DNA of 64,000 bases from positions 1,334,859 to 1,398,858 of the forward strand of contig CM055096.1 of NCBI GenBank assembly GCA_029204225.1. The letters are read 5' to 3'. Position numbers and translations under genes: made by a program. Positions 57,001 through 64,000 of this stretch are shown here, piece after piece. Origin of the DNA: Diphasiastrum complanatum. Its lineage: Eukaryota > Streptophyta > Lycopodiopsida > Lycopodiales > Lycopodiaceae. The notes below the pieces were generated by a model. The model made no database searches, was not told the DNA's origin, and was given only the letters and a program-made list of their open reading frames with translations. The number at the start of each line of letters is the position of its first letter. Position 1 is the first letter of the stretch.

Positions 57001-60000
57001 ACATGTAAGAAGAAACTGTATGATATGTTAAATAAGGGCATACTCTAACAACTCTATGGCCACACGCGCAAATAAAGATGTTGCTAGAGTAACAGCCTCC
57101 ACTAAAGAATGCTGGTGTCACATGCCAATAGATGAACTGTCCCTAGAACCAAATATACTACAATGTAGACTAATTTCCGCCATATATAATGTAATAAGAG
57201 AAACAAACCCATCGGCAGTAAATATGCATGCATATTCACATGACATCCAAAGTTAATTGTCAGAAATCTTTTCTCCATCATGTAATTCTTACAGCATATG
57301 TATGTAGACCTATGGGCTTTAGGGTATTAAATTTAACGACTCAATATCATAATGTGCTTCTATCTAGAGAAGTTGGGGTTTTTCTTTTTCTGTGAAAATT
57401 AAGATGCAATACCGTTGATTCAATCTCTACTGATCTTTTGATCAGATGCCACCAACAAAAACAGCCTTCAAAAAAGTTAAACTAAGCAAAATAAATCATT
57501 GCTTAGCAATAAGTTCTTGGACAAACTGGTACAACTCGATAATGTAAGCTAACAAACTTGAAACATGGTCCCTACTAAGCAAGATCAAAGCGAAATTCTA
57601 AAACACACCTTGGTGCTTTCAAGAAGGGCTGAGCCAATTTGGGGAGCATCACCCATGACTACATTCAAAACGCCCTGCATGGTTATGGGAAATGAGAATT
57701 TACATCAGGATATGATATAGCTATCATGATAACTAGGTCAGGAGTCTCTCAAAGACAAATAAAAAGGTTTTTGGAAGTTATCAATCTTAAATGCTGAAAG
57801 TTCCACTACTATATCAAAGACTAGACGTAGAAGATATTCCTGTACCTATTTGCATAACAGAACAAAACGATCTAAAAATTTCTTCCAAAAGGAGGGTCAG
57901 GACCATATTGCCTAAATTATCAAGGCAAGCTTTGCAAGACCAATAAAAACAATGCTAATGTTCAAGACTATGGCAAACTTAGTTTAACATCATAACCTAA
58001 AAGGATGAAGAAAAGATCAAGAAAGAAAACATTGGCATCAAAATCCACAGAAACTCTAACTAGCAAGTATATCTGAATAGGAGTTGGAGCAATTTGACTT
58101 GGAAAATTTACAAATGATATTCATGACCGCCTAGTTCAATATGCTCTTTTGATCGTAAATAAGTTCAGCAACATACAGGGGGGATGCCAGCTTGAAGTGC
58201 AAGTTCTGCGGCAGCTAATGCAGTTAAAGGTGTTAGTTCTGCAGGCTTTACAATCACCGTGCAACCACTGGCAAGTGCCGGAGCCACCTAGAACCCAATC
58301 AGGAGATGCAGAAAATTGGCATATCCACATCAGAAAAGTAGAACAAATGTTTGGTCAATCTGCAGGAAAAACGTTACTACAAGTCCAAATATGATGCAAA
58401 CAACACTTGATGAACTGGGTTTTTGTGAAACCGCCAAATGATCAAAAGAAAGTAAAATTCTTCAACCATGTTCATACTAAATATACAGATTAGCACTTGC
58501 ATTACTCATACGCATAATATACATACATCAATAGCAAGGACTCTAGCTACCTTCCTTGTGATCATTGCTAGGGGAAAGTTCCATGGAGTGATGGCTCCAA
58601 CAACCCCAACTGGCTGTCAATCAAAAAGAACAGGACCTCTCTCAACTTGGTACAATTTTCAAACAATTTTTGCTTCCAGAGTTTGTGAAGCAAGTGGAAG
58701 ACTTTCCAGCCTGTATCAATCAATATCTGGTCAATTATGCTTACTTGCTTGAGCACAAATAGGCGACGATCTGGTAAAGTTGCAGGTATAATGTCTCCAT
58801 AAACACGTTTAGCTTCTTCAGCATACAGCTGCACAAAGCCAGCTCCATAGAGAACCTGCACACCAAGTGAAGAAACCAAGAGAACATAAGTGGAAATCGG
58901 AAACTAAACTACCCTCTATGCTATATATATTGCATACCAAACATCATCAATAGCAAGAGAAAATGCACTTGATGAATTTCAACAATTCCACATGTACATC
59001 GGCCCACCCAAGTTCAAATTGTAACGGGAAAACATTCAGGCCAATGCCTCTACTATGTTTTTCTAAAACGATTTCACAGGTGCACGTGGAGGAGATAGAA
59101 AGAAAGAAAAGAAACCTCTCCTAGTGCTTCTTTGATGGGTTTTCCTTGCTCTAAAGTCATCAGACGAGCTAGGTCTTCCTTTTTGGCCACCAAAAGCTCA
59201 TACCTGCAAGTAACAATCAAGGCACTGCTTGTCTGTCCTCGCGGAGTAATAGAGAAGTATAATTGGCTGTATTGATGTCTTTCCAACTGAAACGGTGCAT
59301 AGGATGAAAGAAAAGTACATCTAACAATCTAAGAATTAGGGAGCATAAGAATATCCCTACAAACACAAAAACAACCTACCCTGCCTTCAGAATCATGTAA
59401 AATATAGAGGCTCTAAAAGATTACCTTATCTTCAATAGTTAATGAATATTTGAACATGAATACGTAAAAACAATACATCCTCTCTTCAAGAAGCAAAATA
59501 TTCATTACGATGTGAACTTTCAAATTCCTAGATCTTGAGGGAAGCATTTGCCAAGTTTTCAAATGTCTCTTGCTGGCATGATGGGATGGACAATTTCTCA
59601 AAGAACTAGATACTTGATCTTTTCACCACAACCAATTCATTGCACCCGTTTATGACATAGCTTGTCAATAAAGTAGCTTAATTTCAAAATCAACAAGCGC
59701 GTTGTTATTCACACGAGAAGACTATCATCCTTTCAGTAAGACAAAAGATCTATCTGAATTATCTTTGCTATTCCTTTATCAAGCAAAGCAATGAAGCTTG
59801 TAATGGCAAAGAAGGGTCTAGAGTTGCTTCCAAGATACTAAAATCCATATTATTAGTAGCGAAAATTTCAAATGTTGTTGTCCCAAAAGTACCTAATCTT
59901 GTGAACTTGTTATTGTGTAAGGAAGAGGAACCAATCACCGACTACTAAGGAGGTTCTTTTTGTTTTACCTGGATTTGTTTGGCATGTTGATTATTATCAA

Positions 60001-60536
60001 TCATTTATGCACTAATAATTCTAAGGATGGAGCTTCAGTTGACAAGAATTGGATAGCTACTCTACATATGAACCTAGTAAAGAGCAAACACTTCAATAGA
60101 AATCTCAAGTTTCCATGTGCCAATGCTATCTCCAATCCAATGTTATCCTTCACAAATAGCTAATGAAATTGAATTTTGCAAATGCTCCCATTTGTCAGAT
60201 TTTGTCTAAAGATTATGTAGAGCATTTGTTCATCTTCTATACAAGAATCAAAATTGATAAGGAGCATAGTCATTGTGAAAGTGTGGAGCTACATGAAAAA
60301 TTCATTGATGAATTTACAGCTTCGATAATGTTAAAGAGTGGTATAGCTTTTATAACTTAATCTACGAATCCCCATATCAACTTTGCCAAAGCAAATCAAC
60401 AAATGACCCAATGATATAGGGTTTCTAAGCAAAGCATCCTAAAGGATTACCATGAGTGTAAATCTGCAACAAAAGACACAAACTTACCATTTGTATAAAA
60501 ATCTACTTCGCTCTAAAGCAGTCTTTTGACTCCACG
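39214..60536 (-). CDS. ALDH5F1: Succinate-semialdehyde dehydrogenase, 17 exons, 5' exons outside window
   Basis: This NAD-dependent enzyme oxidises succinic semialdehyde to succinate in the mitochondrial GABA shunt. Exons (minus strand): 60536-60488, 59203-59116, 58855-58745, 58613-58551, 58287-58177, 57674-57609, 53292-53215, 53084-53007, 52845-52779, 45084-44999, 43677-43645, 43378-43346, 42008-41908, 41719-41634, 41509-41403, 39520-39443, 39249-39214. All splice sites are GT-AG. The 1271 bp join without a stop into 422 residues plus TGA. Visible motifs, numbered from the first full codon: oxyanion Asn in TPWNFP (94), cofactor-binding KPAE (117-120), GSTAVG (170-175), general base Glu in LELGG (192), catalytic Cys in NSGQTCVC (226, with Cys228 forming the CxC redox pair of SSADH), and EEVFGP (322-327). 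The match to plant ALDH5F1 is close throughout. The family is usually about 490-530 residues, so roughly 100 N-terminal residues, including the mitochondrial transit peptide, lie beyond 64 kb. Introns range from 124 bp to 7.7 kb. Confidence 0.96.
44999..45084 (-). CDS. ALDH5F1: SSADH exon downstream of the 7.7-kb intron
   Basis: It encodes [20 protein letters not shown] and GLDDGVTQ between an AATTAG|GG acceptor and a CAG|GTAAAT donor. It is isolated by a 7.7-kb intron upstream and a 1.3-kb intron downstream, so homology or frame methods could miss it. It joins in phase to the catalytic-Cys exon at 52845-52779 (split Gly codon). Confidence 0.95.
45970..46228 (+). mobile_element. 5' LTR, truncated at its 5' side
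   Basis: This 259-bp segment matches 48380-48636 nearly throughout (CTTGGGTCTTTACCCAATAT to the LTR end TTCTAACA). The first 195 bp of the LTR seen at 48185-48379 are missing here. It ends directly at the primer-binding site TGGTATCAAAGCC (46229-46241). Confidence 0.9.
46229..48184 (+). mobile_element. Chimeric LTR element interior: copia gag-protease plus gypsy integrase scrap
   Basis: The primer-binding site at 46229-46241 is followed by a roughly 580-bp leader rich in GATCGCTG, GTTCGCTG and GATTGCTG words. Copia gag starts in the frame open from 46830 ([32 protein letters not shown]), with a stop at 47283. A frameshifted knuckle [14 protein letters not shown] lies at about 47530-47572. 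The protease region ([14 protein letters not shown], about 47720) has its catalytic motif worn. From about 48085 the reading changes to [20 protein letters not shown], an integrase motif typical of Ty3/gypsy and not of copia. Then comes ATTGAGGAG, a weak polypurine tract, and the 3' LTR. RT and RNase H are absent. The element lies antisense inside an SSADH intron. Confidence 0.75.
48185..48636 (+). mobile_element. 3' LTR, 452 bp
   Basis: It starts TGTTAGGAATTACTG (48185) after GAGGAG and ends AAATTCTGACA (48636). It is a full-length TG...CA partner of the truncated LTR at 45970-46228. Confidence 0.88.
48750..49000 (-). mobile_element. Second hAT-like 3' coding tail fragment
   Basis: On the minus strand [20 protein letters not shown] matches [20 protein letters not shown] of the hAT-like body at 50432-50600, and the DNA of 48812-48990 resembles that of 50432-50600. 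It is a separate truncated copy. Confidence 0.55.
49210..49999 (-). mobile_element. Leader and start of an LTR retrotransposon
   Basis: The primer-binding site TGGTATGAGAGCC at 49996-49984 follows the LTR end. The leader includes GC-rich sequence (49660-49850) with long by-product frames on both strands. A frame from 49412 ([20 protein letters not shown]) looks like the start of a gag and is cut off at about 49230. The rest of the element is missing. Confidence 0.5.
50000..50420 (-). mobile_element. 5' LTR, 421 bp, TGTTA...TAACA ends
   Basis: On the minus strand it starts TGTTAGGGACG (50420) and ends GGTCGTAACA (50000), followed within 4 bp by a tRNA-Met-type primer-binding site. The middle (50095-50285) is repeated at 53713-53905. 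It sits directly beside the hAT-like remnant. Confidence 0.75.
50421..52300 (-). mobile_element. hAT-superfamily DNA transposon remnant
   Basis: The minus strand shows decayed hAT transposase in order. At 51960-51800 is [19 protein letters not shown], then [19 protein letters not shown], the conserved DNA/AAN...W.PC.AH block of plant hAT proteins. At 51780-51560 is a YNPLDL-type region. At 51100-50880 is [19 protein letters not shown]. At about 50860-50720 [14 protein letters not shown] is followed by [12 protein letters not shown], the C-terminal dimerisation region. An acidic tail follows to about 50432. Stops and shifts are frequent. It lies in the SSADH 7.7-kb intron, in the same orientation as the gene. 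Terminal inverted repeats were not found. Confidence 0.75.
52779..52845 (-). CDS. ALDH5F1: SSADH exon with the catalytic cysteine
   Basis: It encodes [14 protein letters not shown] followed by INRVLVQD. The Cys of SGQTC is the nucleophile, and the second Cys of CVC is the redox-switch partner known in SSADH. The acceptor is TTGAAG| and the donor is G|GTAATT. At 67 bp with no ATG it is not visible as an ORF. Confidence 0.95.
53713..53905 (-). mobile_element. LTR fragment related to the LTR at 50000-50420
   Basis: Shares TTCTAGCCCTAA, ACGTCCCATACCG, CCCCTAGCTAGCACCATCCT and TCCACCAACTCCT with 50095-50285 in the same order and spacing. Only this central part of the LTR is present. Confidence 0.75.
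54046..54125 (-). repeat. (GA)n microsatellite and LINE-like 3' tail
   Basis: About 15 GA units (54046-54075) are followed by ATTTTATTAATGTCTTT and then GGCATATAAGACAAA. This is the same junction as at 17508-17560. On the minus strand the order is LINE C-terminal region (from 54819), roughly 400 bp of 3' sequence, ATTAATAAAAT, then (TC)n. Confidence 0.65.
54130..54819 (-). mobile_element. LINE ORF2 C-terminal fragment
   Basis: In one minus-strand frame from 54819: [20 protein letters not shown], then [16 protein letters not shown] and [15 protein letters not shown], ending at a stop near 54523, with internal stops. The pattern PREE..C..C....E.E.HF...CP.Y...R is the zinc-knuckle-like end of plant L1-type LINE ORF2 proteins. 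The remaining part to 54130 would be the 3' UTR. RT and endonuclease parts are missing. Confidence 0.65.
54830..55443 (-). mobile_element. 3' LTR of the Ty3/gypsy element, start defined
   Basis: On the minus strand AAGAGGGGAAGAA (55456-55444) is a polypurine tract directly followed by TGTCATGCCCATGAC (55443), a typical gypsy LTR start. The LTR continues to lower coordinates. Its end is not certain, because LINE sequence is recognised from 54819 down. A TATA-like GGGTATAAG occurs near 55170. Confidence 0.65.
55459..56881 (-). mobile_element. Ty3/gypsy integrase region, truncated upstream
   Basis: The minus strand 56874-56572 includes the HHCC zinc finger start ([19 protein letters not shown]). 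In the short gap before the next frame RRDFYWPN and [13 protein letters not shown] complete the finger. The frame 56421-55459 (320 codons) starts [20 protein letters not shown], with D and D of the catalytic triad in VVDRLTK and [12 protein letters not shown]. The E position lies in [12 protein letters not shown]. The C-terminal part has [26 protein letters not shown] and [10 protein letters not shown], ending [14 protein letters not shown]. The chromodomain-like end is cut short. Protease, RT and RNase H are missing. Two stops break the frame. Confidence 0.92.
56890..57600. other. SSADH intron sequence without recognised features
   Basis: The upstream end of the 4.3-kb intron between exons 57674-57609 and 53292-53215. 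Short frames only. Confidence 0.5.
59210..60480. other. SSADH intron, 1.28 kb, no recognised features
   Basis: The intron between exons 60536-60488 and 59203-59116, with GTAAGT donor and TTGCAG acceptor. No transposon was recognised. Small frames at 59960-60360 are not convincing. Confidence 0.6.
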
Positions 60537-61035
60537 CTGCAAAAAGATTGTTCAATATTAGCTATAAGAGCATACAAATGTTTATACTAGAATGCTTGAA
60601 GAAACTTTCTAGACAAAATATGCACTATGAACAAACATGTCGAAGATTTTGCAAAGCTAAGCCTAAGAAACTTCAGGGTTTCTTTAATTTGACTTGTCCA
60701 TAGATGATATAACCTAATGGAAGTACAAATCAAGTTTAATGTTGGACGCACATTGAAATACAAAAAGGGTGCATTGCTCTTAATAAATAAGAACTAGAGT
60801 AGGCAGTACCATTGATTTTCTGATATCAGTTACATTAGCTAAGAGGAGCCTTATGTACATCAATGGACACTCCACTTTGGACTAGAGTGGAAGATCAAAA
60901 ATGTCGAACTTACATGGTTTTACGACTCTAATTGAGAGGAGATCAAAGTACCCACAAGTTTACTACAAGGTATACCTTCTCACTTGGCACAGCAATCGTT
61001 AGTTGGAGCAGTAAGAAGCAAGATCCACAGGCGAA

Positions 61036-63735
61036 ATGCAGTTGCAGTTACATCGCAATCCCCAGTTCACGACAGGCTTTAAGGAGTGCATAGAACTTGA
61101 ATCTGATAAAAGAATCAAAGCACTAAGGTCAAACAACGGGGGAGAATACATCTCAACCGAATTCAAGGAGTGTTGCCTTAGCAAAGGCATTGAGCCACAA
61201 CTCATTACGTCTTATTTGTTGTAGATTGATAATGCTAAGAATCGCTTAAGACAATGAGTCCAAGACCCTAGTAATGTTGATTTCAAGGACTACTTGAGCC
61301 TAACATAACCAGGAATGAAACATGCGATATGAAATCTTGACATGCAATATACATGCAAGTAGAAATGAAAAACCAGCAAGCTATGGATCCCAAATTTTGA
61401 TCCTAGTTCAAATCTATATGAACTCTACTCAATGCTAAATCAATGAATCAAAATGGAATTGAATTCTACTTGCTGGCCATTCCAATTAGCAGGACCAGAT
61501 CTGGAAAATCAGATCCTAATCATTCTCTAATTGGCCTCTAGTCACATTTAGCAATGGCACCCTTCTAATAGAAAACAAATGCTTTTGATTTCATCAATTT
61601 CTAAGAAGCATTCAAGGAGAAAAGATGGAATTTACAGATCTGAGGCAGCGCCCAATCAACAATGGTTGTGGGTTGTTCTGGCTCCAAACATGCATGTAAT
61701 GATAGTGGAAGTAGTATGGCTGGTAGCGCCCTCCTCCTACATGAACAATAGTTGGGTCCAAGTTTTTAAGGCCCAACACACTTAGGCAAAAATTTTTAGT
61801 TCCAAACTTGTGGAGAAGGCCTTCTTGCATGATGATGCCTTTGTCCCGACTCCCCACTTGAGTTTGGTAGAACCCCATGCACATGTGCATGGGGGAGTAC
61901 TAGTTAAAATGTGTCTTCTTTATTCATTCTCCATCTTTCTTGTGTAGGAACTCGCTGCAGGGACAGATCTGAATTCTGGTGGATCTCCATCATCACTTGT
62001 CCAAATATGGTGGAATCAAGTGCAAACTGCTTGTGGCATGTACTTATTCATTTGACAAGGTTAAAAAGTTCAACATTATTCACCTCAGACGAATGGACTT
62101 GCTGAGAGAAAGAATCGAACCTTAGTCAAAGCGGCTAAATTTATGCTTGCTCACGCGACACAGCCTAAATCCTTCTGGGCTGAAGCTGTTTCCACTACAG
62201 CTTATATTCTGAACAGATGCTCAACTAAAGGGCCCTCAAACAAAACACCTTATGAAGTTTGGGCAGGCTCCAAACCTTCCCTATCAAAACCTCAGAGTTT
62301 TCAGATGTATTGCATATGCGCAGATATCGTTGGAGATCAAGAAGCTGGACTCCCACAGTATCAAATCCATTTTCATTGGTTCGTATAAAGCTTAAAAGCT
62401 GTATGATCCCATTGAATAGAAGATATTCACTAGCCGAGATATCGTCTTTATCGAGGATCGGTTTATCGACCTCAAAGGCAAGGGCAAAGCTCGGATAGTC
62501 GAACTATCGAACACTCCTATTTTCGATTCGACTCCTATCTAAGGTCCTTCAGACGAACAGCTTACCAATAGCGAATCAAAAGAAGATGTTACAGCTCTGC
62601 AACAACAGAACCAAGGAAAGGATTATAAGACTCATTCGTCTCCCAGAAGAGACCACCTAATAGGTATATCGATGAGTTTTTTGGTTAATTTATTCGAGGG
62701 CCGACTATTGTTGAAGAAGCACTCAGTCAGTCAAACTCCGATCTATGGAGAGAAGCTATGGATAGAGAGTATTCATCTCTCATCAAAAACCAGACTTTGA
62801 CTATTGTCGAATTACCTGCCAGCAGAAATGTAGTTGATTGCAAATGGATATTCAAGATCAAATAAAAAGCGGATGGAAGTATTGATCGAAGGAAAGCTCG
62901 ACTTGTCCCAGAAGGATTTTCCCAGATCCTTAATATCGCCAATATTGAGACTTTCAGTCCGGTGGTAAAGCATTCTTCAATCAGACTTCTACTATCGTAT
63001 GCTACTACTTCCAAAGGATCAATACTTTCTTTATCGAACGTGGTTATGACCCAAGCACTTCATATTCGAATGTCTACTTCAAGTCAATGCAGCATTATTT
63101 TATTATCATCACATTGTACGTGGATGACACTACTATTCAACGACAGTGTCGAACTAATAAATGATGCGAAACGAATGTTGTCCTCATAATTCGACATGAC
63201 AGATTTGGGTGAAGCTCACTACTACCTCGGTATTCAAATTTGAAGAGACAAAGAGCAAAGGCTGATTTACATTACTCAACAGAGGTAAATTTACAGATAT
63301 AATCTGATGAATTGTAAGTTAGCTCACTCACCAATCAATCCAGGACTTAAATTGTCGAAGGATCAATGTCCTTAGACAAAAGAAGAGAAGGAACAGATGC
63401 GTGAGTACCCATATCATTCAATAATAGATTCTCTTATGTTTGCAATGATCTGTACCAGACCAGACATAGCTTTTGCAGTCAGGTCCTTAAGTCAGTATAT
63501 GGCTAATCGTGGTATTATACATTGGATAGCTCTTATAAGAGTTATGAGATACATTCGAGCTACTATGGACCAATCCATTTGTTATGGAGCAGTCGACGAT
63601 GACAAGCTCAATATACTCATCGGGTATTCGGATACAAGTTGGCATGCAGATCCCTGCACAAATAGAGCACAACCTATCACAGTTAGATATATAACAACCA
63701 TCATGCACTTTGTCCAACACATCGAACATAGCTAA
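61036..63735 (+). mobile_element. Ty1/copia integrase-RT-RNase H remnant with internal deletion and insertion
   Basis: Integrase begins at 61085 (CIELESDKRIKAL, RSNNGGEYISTEF), is interrupted at about 61215 by a foreign roughly 860-bp segment, and resumes at about 62077 (SPQTNGLAERKNRTLVKAA; AEAVSTTAYILNRCS). RT follows at about 62745 (LWREAMDREYSSLIKNQTL, VDCKWIFKIK and SPVVKHSSIRLLLSYAT), with stops. The central RT part up to the palm is deleted. YVDDT of the catalytic centre follows at about 63118, then DMTDLGEAHYYLGIQI. The RNase H-side linker reads PYHSIIDSLMFAMICTRPDI and ISYG-like DTSWHADPC near 63640. It ends about 63735. No LTR was found. It is antisense to SSADH, probably within its next upstream intron. 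Confidence 0.9.
61216..62076. mobile_element. About 860-bp insertion inside copia integrase, type unknown
   Basis: The integrase reading stops after GIEPQLITSY and resumes with SPQTNG in normal order, so the segment is an insertion. The bases at both junctions (TTAT) could be a short target duplication. It contains GCACATGTGC at about 61879 but no recognisable terminal repeats, gag or transposase motif. Confidence 0.5.
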
Positions 63736-64000
63736 GTTTTTCTCTTGTATGGTCCATAAATGTTAGCATGACCAGCTTTACGAGGAAGTTTGTGTTCATA
63801 TTTCAGTAATTCTCTTGGCATAATTGAGCGTTCGACAAATTTTTTTTAAGGTTCAAGAGACATCTTTATGCTCCCACTAGTTGAAGCATACTTGGAATGT
63901 TCTCTATTTCGTTCTACACACATTCTGGCACCACAATAAATAATAAAGTTTCTCTTCACATCTACATGTTTCCATCAAAATCACGCCCTTTTGAAAGAAT
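63736..64000. other. Window end, nothing recognised
   Basis: No SSADH upstream exon and no LTR was identified in these last bases. Confidence 0.4.

Noticed and set aside
60541-64000. Search for the first SSADH exons
   Set aside because: No sequence resembling the N-terminal part of plant SSADH with proper splice sites was found; these exons must lie beyond the window.

Overview
The window is nuclear DNA of a land plant. It is AT-rich and carries two split genes with GT-AG introns: a plant metallothionein and a plant-type succinate-semialdehyde dehydrogenase (SSADH). The rest is mostly decayed plant transposable elements: Ty1/copia and Ty3/gypsy LTR elements, LINE, hAT and a tRNA-derived SINE, with long (GA)n tracts. 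The very long introns full of retroelements suggest a large-genome plant such as a fern or gymnosperm. The sequence alone does not settle the lineage.

Layout. 1-14.7 kb: a broken copia element (1.3-3.7 kb), LTR pieces, tandem duplications, two 86-bp tRNA-derived SINE insertions with perfect target-site duplications (5.86 and 13.5 kb), and unrecognised coding-like debris (10.5-12.1 and 14.2-14.7 kb). 15.6-16.4 kb: a three-exon metallothionein gene on the minus strand with a TATA box and a triplicated C-terminal Cys motif. 16.6-20.7 kb: (GA)n microsatellites, one attached to a LINE-like 3' tail, and an old LTR. 21-37 kb: a dense retroelement cluster. It holds copia gag/pol fragments on both strands, an LTR shared by two elements, a GC-rich minisatellite, an unrecognised two-exon ORF (about 32-33 kb), and a foreign-looking ORF between two gag-pro blocks (34.4-35.1 kb).

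39.2-60.5 kb: the last 17 exons (422 codons plus stop, one unbroken frame) of an SSADH gene on the minus strand. The first exons lie upstream, beyond 64 kb. Its 7.7-kb intron contains a chimeric LTR element, an hAT transposon remnant and another LTR element. Its 4.3-kb intron contains a LINE fragment and a gypsy integrase plus LTR. The copia element at 61.0-63.7 kb presumably lies in the next upstream intron.

Functionally, only the two genes look intact. SSADH oxidises succinic semialdehyde in the mitochondrial GABA shunt. The metallothionein binds metals through Cys thiolates. Every transposon reading frame I examined is interrupted by stops, frameshifts or internal deletions, so none looks autonomous.
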